Positions 42,248 to 51,935 of a stretch of 52,096 nt of DNA are shown piece after piece (position 1 is the stretch's first letter; each line of letters opens with the position of its first letter). Source of the DNA: Acinetobacter haemolyticus CIP 64.3 = MTCC 9819 (lineage in GTDB: Bacteria > Pseudomonadota > Gammaproteobacteria > Pseudomonadales > Moraxellaceae). Where the stretch lies: positions 1 to 52,096 of the forward strand of contig NZ_KB849801.1 in NCBI RefSeq assembly GCF_000369065.1, written 5' to 3'. Under the pieces are notes generated by a model, which saw only the letters and a program-made list of their open reading frames with translations, searched no databases and was not told where the DNA came from. The position numbers were made by a program, and so were the translations under genes.

Positions 42248-43068
42248 TTTCTTCCCAAGCACTACATCTTGGCATGTTCATGCTGCCGTGGTCAGTATTA
42301 ATCTTATTATTTGGACTTATCGGCTTATGGGGTGTTGGGAAGTATTTTAAACAACGCCATCAATGGGCTAATTCAACTTGGCAATGTTACAAGGATTCTT
42401 TATGGACCGCAATTTGGGTTGGCTTACTTGCTGCAAGAGTAGTATTCGTGATGACTCATGCTGATCTCTATCTAGTTCATCCAATTGATATTGTTAAGAT
42501 TCAGGATAGAGGATTTAACTTTTATGCAGGTATCATTGCGGGTAGTAGCTGGTTTATATGGAAAAATCGCTTATTAAAAATGCCTGTATTGGTTAGCAGT
42601 TTTCTATTGTTTATCACAATACAATTTGTGGGAATCAATCTACTCAACCATTGGAATGCACAGCAACACTATCCAGATTTAGCATTTAACAACCTCAAAC
42701 AGCAACCACAATCCATGACTCAATTTATTGGTAAACCTACTGTGGTGAATTTATGGGCGAGTTGGTGTCCGCCATGCCATCGTGAAATGCCTGTGTTGTA
42801 TCAGGCACAGCAACATTATCCAGATGTCCAGTTTGTCATGCTTAACCAAGGTGAAACACCCGAAGAGATTGTGTCCTATTTACATCGTTATCAATTAAAT
42901 TTTAAAAATGTCCTGTTTGATCCTCATGGGAAAATGCCTCAACATATGAATATGTATGGCTTACCCAGTACCTTATTTTTTAACGCAAAAGGACAACTTG
43001 TAGAAAGTCATGTTGGTGAATTAAGCCAAGCCATGCTCAAGCAATACCTGCAAAAAATCACTCATTAA
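42244..43068 (+). CDS. Membrane-anchored TlpA/DsbE-like thioredoxin
   Basis: This 274-residue protein has N-terminal membrane spans (FMLPWSVLILLFGLIGLWGV, a stretch near TAIWVGLLAARVVFVM, and VSSFLLFITIQFVGINLL) that resemble a prolipoprotein diacylglyceryl transferase-like module. A periplasmic thioredoxin domain follows, with the CPPC active site in NLWASWCPPCHREMPVL. It is probably kept reduced by the upstream DsbD and reduces a periplasmic substrate. The TTG at 42244 was chosen because GAGGAG sits about 8 bp upstream, inside dsbD; an ATG at 42274 lacks one. Confidence 0.8.
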   Translation: MISSQALHLGMFMLPWSVLILLFGLIGLWGVGKYFKQRHQWANSTWQCYKDSLWTAIWVGLLAARVVFVMTHADLYLVHPIDIVKIQDRGFNFYAGIIAGSSWFIWKNRLLKMPVLVSSFLLFITIQFVGINLLNHWNAQQHYPDLAFNNLKQQPQSMTQFIGKPTVVNLWASWCPPCHREMPVLYQAQQHYPDVQFVMLNQGETPEEIVSYLHRYQLNFKNVLFDPHGKMPQHMNMYGLPSTLFFNAKGQLVESHVGELSQAMLKQYLQKITH

Positions 43069-43208
43069 TTGGAGGCTTCTCAGGCGGTTCCTTAAGACAT
43101 AGTTGGAAGCTTAAATTAATGTGTCGAAGTATTAAAACTATTTTTGCAAGTTGAAAGAGATCTTTATCTAAATATCGATAAGCTAATTTTGATGGTCTGA
43201 GTAAAGGG

Positions 43209-44507
43209 TTATAAGTCAAATTTTTTTCGATAACGCCAAAGAGTTGTTCGACTAATTTTCAACTCTTTTGCAGCAAGATTAAGGTCATTTTGATATTTAA
43301 TCAAAACATCTCTAACTTTATTTTTATTGATTTTTTCTGGATAAACAGGCTTCTCTGATACCTCATTATGTAATTGTGATGAATGCAAATGAATATCTAT
43401 GATCTCATCTGGTAGATCAACAACTTCAATTTCTGATTTTTCATTTGCCATGGTCAATGCATATAAAAGGGTATTTTTAAGCTCACGGACATTTCCTGGC
43501 CAATCATAAGCAATTAAGGTTTTTAATGCTTCGTCGGATAGATGCGGTTGTGTGTGAAATACAGATTGCTGCTGACTCAAAATAAATTCAGCGATCAAAG
43601 GAATATCCTCTTTGCGATCACGTAAAGGCGGAATAAAAATAGGGATGACTCTAAGACGATACAAAAGGTCTTGGCGAAAACGTCCTTGCTTAGCTTCTTC
43701 TCTTAATGCACGATGCGTTGCGGTGATGATTCGCACATTGGCTTTAATAGATTTTTCACCACCCAAAGGCGTAAACTCACCTGTTTCTAAGACACGCAAA
43801 AGTTTAGCTTGTAACTCCAGTGGAATTTCAGCAATCTCATCTAAAAACAGTGTTCCACTCGCAGCACGTTCGAAAACACCTTTATGCTCACGAATCGCGC
43901 CCGTAAAAGCACCTTTGACATGTCCAAACAATTCACTTTCTAAGATATTTGCATTTAATGCAGCACAGTTAATCGCGATAAATACTTTGTTTTTTCGCTG
44001 ACTGTGGTCATGAATGGCTTGAGCCACAAGTTCTTTGCCGCTTCCAGATTCACCACGAACTAATACTGGAAACTCAGTAATTGCAACGCGTTCAATAATT
44101 GAAAACATACGTTGCATTTCAGGAGATTGGCTATGAAATGTTTCAGACAAACTCTGACCACTATTTTCTATTTTTGATGTTTCAGTCTGTTGCAATGGTT
44201 GAACTAAGTACAACTTTCCAGAGAAATCCTGATCTGAAACTTGGATATTGTGTTGGTGACATAAAAGCTCAATTGAAGCTGTGGCAGATTGCAGATGAAT
44301 TTTCCCAGTTTCTAATAGATTGTTTAGTATTTTTTGTTTAGTCAATTGAGCAATAGAGGGATTAAAACGTGTTGATTTGAACTCATAAATTATAGCTGAG
44401 TTTGATTGATCAACAATAAACAGGGCGCAGTCTGTAATGAGTTGTTGTAAATACCCTAAGAAGTTTTCCAAATCTACTTGTTTTATAAAATCAATGGATT
44501 GATTCAT
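43209..44507 (-). CDS. Sigma-54-dependent activator of the sulfide/persulfide operon (FisR-like)
   Basis: This 432-residue enhancer-binding protein has an N-terminal sensor region (residues 1-130), a central AAA+ domain and a Fis-type helix-turn-helix (LNLAAKELKISRTTLWRYRKK). In the AAA+ domain, GESGSGKE is Walker A, GAFTGA is the sigma-54 contact loop, GTLFLDEI is Walker B and the R-finger region is LLYRLRV. FisR proteins sense sulfane sulfur through cysteines and activate sqr and pdo genes; here the sensor region shows only two Cys (27 and 83), so the sensing chemistry may differ. It is divergent from the persulfide dioxygenase gene, whose promoter has a good sigma-54 site. Confidence 0.85.
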   Translation of the reverse strand: MNQSIDFIKQVDLENFLGYLQQLITDCALFIVDQSNSAIIYEFKSTRFNPSIAQLTKQKILNNLLETGKIHLQSATASIELLCHQHNIQVSDQDFSGKLYLVQPLQQTETSKIENSGQSLSETFHSQSPEMQRMFSIIERVAITEFPVLVRGESGSGKELVAQAIHDHSQRKNKVFIAINCAALNANILESELFGHVKGAFTGAIREHKGVFERAASGTLFLDEIAEIPLELQAKLLRVLETGEFTPLGGEKSIKANVRIITATHRALREEAKQGRFRQDLLYRLRVIPIFIPPLRDRKEDIPLIAEFILSQQQSVFHTQPHLSDEALKTLIAYDWPGNVRELKNTLLYALTMANEKSEIEVVDLPDEIIDIHLHSSQLHNEVSEKPVYPEKINKNKVRDVLIKYQNDLNLAAKELKISRTTLWRYRKKFDL

Positions 44508-44533
44508 ATTGTTTCAGGTGTTGTTTCTTTAAG

Positions 44534-44548
44534 TGTTTCATTGAAACA
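44534..44548. promoter_or_regulatory. Probable upstream activator site for the sigma-54 activator
   Basis: TGTTTCATTGAAACA is a palindrome about 110 bp ahead of the sigma-54 promoter. Half-site-like copies (GTTTCAGG near 44510, GTTTCTTT near 44523, GGTGAAACAT near 44563) surround it, as expected for cooperative binding. Confidence 0.6.
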
Positions 44549-44644
44549 TAAAATGAATTGATGGTGAAACATAAATTTAAGAAACTATTAAACAATACGT
44601 AATAATATATTGTTTTATTTGAATATAATAATTTGTGCATAGAG

Positions 44645-44661
44645 TTGGCATCTTGTTTGCA
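44645..44661 (+). promoter_or_regulatory. Sigma-54 (-24/-12) promoter
   Basis: TTGGCATCTTGTTTGCA has the invariant GG (44647-44648) and GC (44659-44660) separated by exactly 10 bases, matching the TGGCAC-N5-TTGC consensus. It lies 40 bp before the dioxygenase start and downstream of the activator palindrome. Confidence 0.85.
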
Positions 44662-44700
44662 ATTTAAGAATATATAAATAAGTACATCGAGATTGATCCA

Positions 44701-45384
44701 CATGATATTTCATCAGTTTTTTGAAAATGAAAGTTCAACATATACCTATCTCATCGCATCTGAACAGACACGTGAAGCGGTACTGATTGATCCAGTTGCA
44801 TCGGAAATTGAGCGTTATGCGGACATGCTTGAACAAAATAATTTGAAGCTAGTTTATAGCCTTGATACGCATGTGCATGCAGATCATGTAACGGCAGCAA
44901 ATCTGTTACGTGAACGCTTTGGATGTAAAACAGTGTTACATCGCAACTCCGAAGTTGCATGTGGTGATATTTTTATATCTGACCGTAGTGCAATTCGCGT
45001 AGGGGAGATTTTAATTGAAGCTCGCTATACGCCTGGACATACCAATGCATGTACCAGTTATGTAGTGGACGGCATGGTATTTACGGGTGACGCATTGCTT
45101 ATAGATGGGTGTGGGCGTACTGATTTCCAAGAAGGTGATGCGGCAACTTTATATGACAGTATTCATCAACAGATATTCACTTTAGCTGATGAAACTATTG
45201 TTTATCCAGGTCATGACTACAGGGGGCGCGTATCATCTACGGTTGGACAAGAGCGACTACATAACTCTCGATTGGGGTAGGCAAAAGTAAGCAAGACTTC
45301 ATCATTTTGATGGAAAACCTCAATCTTCCTTATCCAAAGAAAATTGATATTGCTTTACCTGCGAATAAAGCCTGCGGTCATTAA
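44701..45384 (+). pseudogene. Persulfide dioxygenase (ETHE1-like metallo-beta-lactamase), frameshifted near its end
   Basis: This enzyme oxidises glutathione persulfide to sulfite. The protein has the MBL metal motif THVHADH, GHTNACTSY, FTGDALLIDGCGRTDF and YPGHDYRG, all intact. After HNSRLG the frame hits TAG at 45278-45280. Shifting by one base restores GKSKQDFIILMENLNLPYPK and on to TAA at 45382-45384, which is the tail expected for the family. The cause is one missing G in the run TTGGGGTA. The truncated form (193 of about 228 residues) keeps all metal ligands, so partial activity is possible. The ATG at 44701 is used. A sequencing error is an alternative. Confidence 0.8.
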
Positions 45385-45398
45385 TAGGAGAGAGTGGC

Positions 45399-47054
45399 AT
45401 GCAATTAAAACAAGTGAATCAAGAATTTTATGTTGCAGATCAAATCTCTCAACGAGATGTGGCTGAACTTGCAAATAAAGGTATCAAAACAATTATTTGT
45501 AATCGTCCTGATGGTGAGGGTGCTGATCAACCCAATATCATTGAAATACAAGAAGTAGCATCTACTCACGGGATTCAAGTTGAGTATTTACCTGTGGTGA
45601 GTGGCCGTGTAACTGATGAGCAGGCTGAAGAGTTTAAATCAGTTTATCAAGCAGCTCAAAAGCCAATCTTGGCGTTTTGCCGAACAGGTACACGTTCAAT
45701 CACGCTTTGGGGATTATCTCAGGTTTCAGGATTAAGTCTGGATCAAATGCTATTGGTGTCTAAAACTTTGGGTTATGACTTACAAGGTTTAGTTCCAAGA
45801 ATCCTCAATCAACACCCGATACAATTAAATAATGTGCCTAAATTTTCGGTGCTGATCGTAGGTGGTGGAGCCGCTGGGATTTCAGTTGCTTCAAGCTTAC
45901 TTTCACGAGAGCCAAATCTAGATATTGCTGTGATTGATCCAGCAGAAATTCATTACTATCAACCTGGTTGGACGATGGTCGGTGGTGGAATTTTTGCACC
46001 TGAAAAAACAGTTCGAACCATGGCGAGTTTGATTCCTAAGCAAGTACAGTGGATAAAAGCTGCTGTAGCGGCTTTTGATCCAGACAATAAACAGGTGTTG
46101 TTAGAGGGCTGTAAGCCGATCAACTATGAAGTATTGGTGGTTTGCCCAGGTTTGAAGCTTAACTGGCACGGTATTGAAGGTTTAGTTGAAACGTTAGGCA
46201 AAAATGGTGTGACCTCGAATTATCGTTATGATCTAGCACCGTATACATGGCAGTTAGTCAGTCAAATGAAACGTGGTAAGGCGATTTTCACTCAACCACC
46301 TATGCCGATCAAATGTGCAGGTGCACCACAAAAAGCAATGTATCTATCTGCCGATTATTGGCAAAAACAAGGCGTATTGAAAGATATTCAAGTTGATTTC
46401 TTCAATACGGGTGCGGTGTTATTTGGTGTTGAAGCTTATGTGCCAGCATTGATGGAATATGTGAAACGCTATAACGCCAATCTGCACTTCAACCATCAGC
46501 TGGTAAAAGTTGATGGTGCAAACAAACGTGCATGGTTCAAGGTCAATCAAGGTGAAAGTACATCACTGTTAGAAACTGATTTTGACATGATTCATGTCGT
46601 TCCACCGCAACAAGCACCTGATTTTATTCGCGCGAGCAATTTAGTTGATGCAGCAGGTTGGGTGAGCGTTGATCAAAATACTTTGCAGCACAGTAAATAT
46701 CCTTACATTTTTGCACTTGGAGATGTCATGAATGCTCCGAATGCGAAAACTGCTGCGGCAGCGCGCAAACAAGCGCCAATTGTTGCAGTGAATGTTTTGC
46801 AGTACTTAAAAGGTAGTGATCAATTTGCTCAGTACGATGGTTATGGTTCATGTCCTTTGACTGTTGAGCGAGGCAAGATCGTTCTTGCAGAATTTGGTTA
46901 TGGTGGGAAACTGCTTCCGAGTTTTCCAAAGTGGTTCTTGGATGGTCAAAAACCTTCACGTATGGCATGGCTGTTAAAAGAACAAATCCTACCCCCGATG
47001 TATTGGGATGGCATGCTAAAAGGGCATGAGTGGCTGGTAAAACCTAAACTGTAA
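45399..47054 (+). CDS. Blh-SQR fusion: DUF442 sulfurtransferase-like domain plus sulfide:quinone oxidoreductase
   Basis: This 551-residue protein has two parts. Residues 1-110 form a DUF442/Blh domain (DVAELANKGIKTIICNRPDGE, active-site-like loop AFCRTGTRS), of the rhodanese/phosphatase-like fold. From about residue 150 there is an FAD-dependent sulfide:quinone oxidoreductase: VLIVGGGAAGISVASSLL binds the dinucleotide, followed by YYQPGWTMVGGG and FALGDVMNAPNAKTAAAARKQAP. SQR oxidises sulfide to sulfane sulfur for the preceding dioxygenase. GGAGAGAG precedes the ATG. It is co-directional with the dioxygenase and TauE genes. Confidence 0.9.
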   Translation: MQLKQVNQEFYVADQISQRDVAELANKGIKTIICNRPDGEGADQPNIIEIQEVASTHGIQVEYLPVVSGRVTDEQAEEFKSVYQAAQKPILAFCRTGTRSITLWGLSQVSGLSLDQMLLVSKTLGYDLQGLVPRILNQHPIQLNNVPKFSVLIVGGGAAGISVASSLLSREPNLDIAVIDPAEIHYYQPGWTMVGGGIFAPEKTVRTMASLIPKQVQWIKAAVAAFDPDNKQVLLEGCKPINYEVLVVCPGLKLNWHGIEGLVETLGKNGVTSNYRYDLAPYTWQLVSQMKRGKAIFTQPPMPIKCAGAPQKAMYLSADYWQKQGVLKDIQVDFFNTGAVLFGVEAYVPALMEYVKRYNANLHFNHQLVKVDGANKRAWFKVNQGESTSLLETDFDMIHVVPPQQAPDFIRASNLVDAAGWVSVDQNTLQHSKYPYIFALGDVMNAPNAKTAAAARKQAPIVAVNVLQYLKGSDQFAQYDGYGSCPLTVERGKIVLAEFGYGGKLLPSFPKWFLDGQKPSRMAWLLKEQILPPMYWDGMLKGHEWLVKPKL

Positions 47055-47159
47055 TTTATTCATTAGATCCTATAAATCATTGGCTTAGCTCTAATTTTAG
47101 AGCTGGGTTAGGTTTTGTCACACTTGAAAAAGTGTATCTCATTTTTCATGAGGTCCTTT

Positions 47160-47954
47160 ATGGATATGTGGTTATTAGTCTTGGAAGGTCTAGCAATCGG
47201 ATGCTTGCTTGGATTAACAGGTGCGGGAGGAGGAATTTTAGCCGTTCCTGCACTAATGGCGAGTCAAGGATGGACTGTCTCACAAGCTGCACCTGTCGGA
47301 CTGCTTGCAATTACACTTTCTGCGTTTGTGGGGAGTGTACAAGGCTTATTGAAAAAAATCGTACGCTATAAAGCTGCAATATGGATTGCTTTGATTAGTA
47401 TTCCATCGGCTAGATATGGCGTGCATTTATCTAACATCATCTCTCCCACATGGTTAAGCCTAGCTTTTAGTTTAGTGATGATGGTTGTTGCCTATCGAAT
47501 TTTCTTCAATAAAGTTCATGATTTTGAAGATCCACCATGTAAGGTTAATCAGTCTACTGGAAAACTTATTTGGAATGTGAAAACAGCCAGTGTATTGGGT
47601 CTTATTGGTGTGGTTGCAGGTTTGTTGACTGGATTGCTTGGTGTCGGTGGTGGATTTGTCATTGTTCCAGCGCTGCGTAAAGTAACTGATCTCGATATGC
47701 GCAGTATAGTTGCAACGTCGTTAATGATTATTTTTCTGATTGGCGGTGTGAGCATTTCTATCCACATACTCGATGGTTTCCAATATCCAGCTTCAGTAAC
47801 GATCAGTTTTGTTGTTGCTTGCATCTTAGGGATGTTAGTCGGACGACGACTCATTAATTTGATTGATCTAAAAACAGTGCAAAAGATATTTGCAACTGTG
47901 GTAATCGGTGTTGCAGTTTATTTATTTTGGTCAAGTGTCGTTGTTATCATCTAA
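47160..47954 (+). CDS. TauE/SafE-family sulfite or sulfonate exporter
   Basis: This 264-residue inner-membrane protein has about eight spans and the twin family motifs LGLTGAGGGILAVPAL (near residue 15) and TGLLGVGGGFVIVPAL (near residue 165). In this operon it most likely exports sulfite or thiosulfate made from sulfide. The ATG at 47160 has GAGG at 47150-47153; an ATG at 47148 and a TTG at 47115 are less likely. It lies 105 bp after the SQR gene. Confidence 0.88.
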   Translation: MDMWLLVLEGLAIGCLLGLTGAGGGILAVPALMASQGWTVSQAAPVGLLAITLSAFVGSVQGLLKKIVRYKAAIWIALISIPSARYGVHLSNIISPTWLSLAFSLVMMVVAYRIFFNKVHDFEDPPCKVNQSTGKLIWNVKTASVLGLIGVVAGLLTGLLGVGGGFVIVPALRKVTDLDMRSIVATSLMIIFLIGGVSISIHILDGFQYPASVTISFVVACILGMLVGRRLINLIDLKTVQKIFATVVIGVAVYLFWSSVVVII

Positions 47955-48101
47955 AGTCATATTTGCTAAGGATGAGCAGATTTATGTTATTTTTCTAATT
48001 CTTTGCAATGGAGGAAATAGTCACCATAAGATATTTTCATTAATATTCGTCAAAGTGATATTGTATCGTTAGCTTATATCCTTCGAGTTAGGAAAGAGAC
48101 T

Positions 48102-48914
48102 ATGTCAAAAGATGCAATTAAAATTACTGTTCGCCAAACGCAATTCAAAGCTGAGAATATTACAACGCATTATACTGAATCCACGTTGATGTCACATTTT
48201 CTTACGGCATTGTCCATGAGCTTCCCACAAGGTGAACGTTTTTTTGTAGAAACTGTGCGTAATGTACGAGATCAGATTCGTGATGAACAACTACAAAAAG
48301 ATATTTCAGGTTTTATTGGCCAAGAGGCACATCATGCCCGTGCTCATGAACAGTTCAATCAACTGGTTCAAAGTAGTGAATATCATTTGAGAAAATTTGA
48401 AAAGGCTTATGAACAGGAGATGATTCGTTTAAGGGGGTTAAGTAAGCGTCGTCAATTGGCTGCAACGGTTGCACTTGAACATTTTACAGCGATGATGGCG
48501 GGTTATATGCTTGAATATCCAGACGTCATGTTCAAGGGCTTATCTGAAAATATGAGAAATCTTTGGCTTTGGCATGCTGTTGAAGAAATTGAACATAAAC
48601 ACGTGGCATTTGATGTATATCAGCAGATTTTTGCTAACTTACCTCAGCGTCGAAGAAGTATGCGAACAATTACAGTGGGATTTATCAGCAGTACGATAGT
48701 AATGACCAGTCATCTTGTCTGGCAAGACCGTAAAAATACTTTGTATTCACCAGGGCAGCTTTTTAAAAATTTCCAAACACTTTTAGGTCTGACACAAATG
48801 ATCTAGCGTTTATTGCCTGATTATCTGGCATTTTATAAAGAAGACTTCCATCCTTCCAAGATTGATCAGCAGGATTTATTAATAAATGCTAGAGAATTAT
48901 TAGGGAGGTGCTGA
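48102..48914 (+). pseudogene. Metal-dependent hydrolase (PF10118 family) with a premature TAG
   Basis: The frame encodes 234 residues, including HHARAHEQFNQL, VALEHFTAMMAGYML and WHAVEEIEHKHVAFDVY, the His/Glu motifs of the COG3687/PF10118 predicted metal-dependent hydrolases. A TAG at 48804-48806 interrupts it. The same frame then continues RLLPDYLAFYKEDFHPSKID and on to TGA at 48912-48914, which is the C-terminus expected for the family. TAG most simply comes from TGG (Trp). The metal motifs precede the stop, so a shortened product could fold. It is not clearly part of the sulfide operon. Confidence 0.75.
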
Positions 48915-49379
48915 CATTTCATAAAATACTATCCCTCGAAAAGTTTTGGATTGACATGGATTGATTTAATTAAATTAGGATGGCATTTGCTTAGCTGTGC
49001 GAGTAAGCCTATGAACCCTTATTCAGCAAAGTTAACTCTCAAGTAAATACATCTACCTCCAAAACTTAACGTACATTCAATTGGCAAATTACTGACAAAT
49101 AAAATTTAAACGTTTAGTCAAAAAATGATAATAAAAACCTTTAAAAATCATAATAATTCATTTACAAATCTGTTGATGTAAATGATAATTAATATCATTA
49201 AAGCGGTGCTGCATTGTCCCATCAATGTTATGTATTTTGAACAACTCTCAAGTGATCTATGTTTTAAGAAATCGTGATTCGATAAAACATTTCAAACAAA
49301 TTATTGCTTTCAATTTTCTAGCTTAAAGCTCAGTTGTGTTTAGAACAACTTACGATCATGATTAAATTTAGTGAATTTT
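48915..49379. other. Non-coding region upstream of the TonB receptor
   Basis: It contains a Fur-box-like site (49180-49201) and related TGATAAT sequence near 49124. I see no gene otherwise. Confidence 0.55.
49180..49201. promoter_or_regulatory. Fur-box-like operator
   Basis: AATGATAATTAATATCATT forms an imperfect palindrome close to the Fur consensus GATAATGATAATCATTATC. It lies about 180 bp before the TonB-dependent receptor start and fits iron repression. Confidence 0.65.
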
Positions 49380-51722
49380 ATGTCCAAATCTTCCAACACT
49401 TATACACTTATTCAACCACATGTATTGGCTATTTCAATTGCTGTATCAATGGGGCTTATGTCTCAGACTTACGCAGAAAGCTCAAAGCTTCCGATAGATA
49501 CCGCAGATAAGCGTATATCGAATACTGCGTTAGCGAATGTGAATGCTCAGAATCAAATTTATCAGATGACTCCGATTGTTATACAAGCTGAAAAAGAAGA
49601 TACCATTCAGTTCGGGCAAAGTATTTTGAACCAAAAAGCGATTGATCGTTATCAAGCCAATAATGTTGCGCAATTATTGGATAATATGCCAAGTGTTGGT
49701 TCTGCAGGCTCACCAAGACCAGGTGGTCAAACGATCAATATCCTTGGGATGGGTGGCGTTGAGGATGTGCCGATTAGCTTGGATGATTCGATTAAAAGTT
49801 TTGATAAATATCGTCAAGGTTCAGTTTTTATTGAACCAGAAATTTTAAAGAAAATTACTGTAGATAAAGGTCCACATAATGTTGAGGTAGGAAATGGTGG
49901 CTTCGGTGGAAAGGTGACTTTAGAAACCAAGGATGCAACTAACCTACTTGTTGATGATAATCATATCGGAGCTTTTTTAAAGTATTCACGCTTCTCAAAT
50001 AATACACAAAATACCTATACTGGGGCAGTTTACGCTCAGACTGAAAATGGTCTGGCCGATGGGATGCTTTATTATACCAATCGAGATAGTGGGGATGTGA
50101 AACGCCCAGATGGCAGCAAATTTCTATATTCTGCACAAGAGCAAAATACCTATTTGGTTAAGCTTAATTTTCATCCTACAGACAGCCAAAAAATTACGCT
50201 AAATGCAATGCAAAGTGGTCATAAAGGGTGGGAGCCATTTGCAGCTATGCGTGATCAAGACGCTGTACCAACTGAGGCAGATATTAAAAAATATGGCTAT
50301 GAAGAAGCTTGGAAACGTCGTCTGGTTTATCGTGATCAGAGCGATACAAGCTATTCGATCGGTTATGAACTCAACCCAGAATCAAACCCATATCTGAATT
50401 TGAAAGCAGTTGCATCCTATTCCAAGACGAATCAACATGATCAAAGATTACCTAGTGTGAACGCTTCGGCTGCATTATTGGGCAATGAAAGCTGGGTGAA
50501 GTATACCAATACTGCATTTAAACTCAGTAATATTAGTCTTGTTGAAACCCAATACGGTACACATAAATTAAAAGTGGGTACGCAATATCAAAAAATGGAA
50601 CAGAACTCGCTTCTGTATGATAAGAATAATTCAAAGAAAGCAGATTATAACTTTGGCTATTATGAGCCTAACTATATGCCATCAGGGCATCAGCAGATGT
50701 TGAGTGCATTTGTAGAAGACCAGTATCAAATTAACGATTTCACCATTACGCCTTCGATTCGCTACGATCATATTATCAATACAGGTACTCCAAATCGCGC
50801 ACCACGTTTTAATGATCCAAGTGCAGGGCATGATTATTCTAGTAAAACTTATACAGGTTGGTCGCCAAGATTAGCATTGGCATGGAAGCAGGCGGATTAT
50901 CTGACGTGGTTTGCCAATATCAGTAAAACATGGCGTGCGCCACGTGTAGATGAGCAATATTATGTGCAATCTGCAATGACTTCGGTGCCATCAACCAGTC
51001 GTTATTTATTGCCAGAAAAAATGCTAGCGATTCGTTTGGGTAACGAAATGAATTTTGATGATGTCTTTACGACAGATGATCATCTACAAGTCCGTCTAAC
51101 TTATCACCGTAATCGTGGTAGTGATGAAATCTTCCGTAATCGATCAACCTTCTGTAAAGCACAGGCTGAAAATAATGCCAATGGTGGCAATGGCAGCATC
51201 AATGACTGTAATGGAAAGTATCATCATGGCTTCTATCGTAATGTCACAGACTATACGATCAAAGCATATGAGGCGGAGATTTTCTATAATCAGCCGACTT
51301 GGTTTACAGGTTTGACTTATTCATATATTCGGGGGCAACGTGATAATTCACCTGTTAATCCGTGGTTTGATCAGAAAACATGGATGACGGATATTCCACC
51401 GAAGAAAGCAACAGCAACCCTAGGCGTCAATGTTCCAGAGCATCATCTAACAATAGGATGGCGAGGAATATTTGTTGCTGCACAAGATCGCAGTCTTTCT
51501 GATAATGATAAGTCGATTGCAGCATCCTCTTTTTCTTTACCCAAAACCAAAGGGTATTCACTGCATGGTGTTTACATCGACTGGCAGCCGGTGGGAGAAA
51601 AAGGACCAACTTTAAATCTTTCGATAGATAATTTATTTAATCGAGATTACAAGATGTATTTAGGGGAATACATGACGGGTACGGGGCGTGATTATAAGTT
51701 GAGTATTTCCCAAAAATTCTAA
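49380..51722 (+). CDS. TonB-dependent outer-membrane receptor, iron/heme uptake type
   Basis: This protein of about 780 residues has a signal peptide (VLAISIAVSMGLMSQTYA), then a plug domain beginning IYQMTPIVIQAEKED, with LLDNMPSVGSAGSPRPGGQTI and VDKGPHNVEVGNGGFGGKVTL. A 22-strand barrel follows and ends FNRDYKMYLG ... YKLSISQKF with a terminal Phe. The plug resembles hemoglobin/heme or siderophore receptors; the ligand cannot be decided here. The ATG at 49380 is preferred to GTG at 49371. The Fur-box-like site upstream supports iron control. No tonB, exbB or heme oxygenase gene is adjacent. Confidence 0.85.
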   Translation: MSKSSNTYTLIQPHVLAISIAVSMGLMSQTYAESSKLPIDTADKRISNTALANVNAQNQIYQMTPIVIQAEKEDTIQFGQSILNQKAIDRYQANNVAQLLDNMPSVGSAGSPRPGGQTINILGMGGVEDVPISLDDSIKSFDKYRQGSVFIEPEILKKITVDKGPHNVEVGNGGFGGKVTLETKDATNLLVDDNHIGAFLKYSRFSNNTQNTYTGAVYAQTENGLADGMLYYTNRDSGDVKRPDGSKFLYSAQEQNTYLVKLNFHPTDSQKITLNAMQSGHKGWEPFAAMRDQDAVPTEADIKKYGYEEAWKRRLVYRDQSDTSYSIGYELNPESNPYLNLKAVASYSKTNQHDQRLPSVNASAALLGNESWVKYTNTAFKLSNISLVETQYGTHKLKVGTQYQKMEQNSLLYDKNNSKKADYNFGYYEPNYMPSGHQQMLSAFVEDQYQINDFTITPSIRYDHIINTGTPNRAPRFNDPSAGHDYSSKTYTGWSPRLALAWKQADYLTWFANISKTWRAPRVDEQYYVQSAMTSVPSTSRYLLPEKMLAIRLGNEMNFDDVFTTDDHLQVRLTYHRNRGSDEIFRNRSTFCKAQAENNANGGNGSINDCNGKYHHGFYRNVTDYTIKAYEAEIFYNQPTWFTGLTYSYIRGQRDNSPVNPWFDQKTWMTDIPPKKATATLGVNVPEHHLTIGWRGIFVAAQDRSLSDNDKSIAASSFSLPKTKGYSLHGVYIDWQPVGEKGPTLNLSIDNLFNRDYKMYLGEYMTGTGRDYKLSISQKF

Positions 51723-51935
51723 GTTTAATCAGTTAGTAAATTGGGACTGTCTATTTTCTAATAAATTCTTCCTCTTCTTTATGATATTTGGAGAGGAAGC
51801 TCACTTTTTGAATCAGATAACATTGATATATGTGGTTAAAAATACAAATTGTCACAAATAGACGGGACGGTCTGAACATCTGATCGAATTTTCCTGTAAA
51901 ATGCCCTCACGTTTAAAAAAACTCAATAAGAAGCG

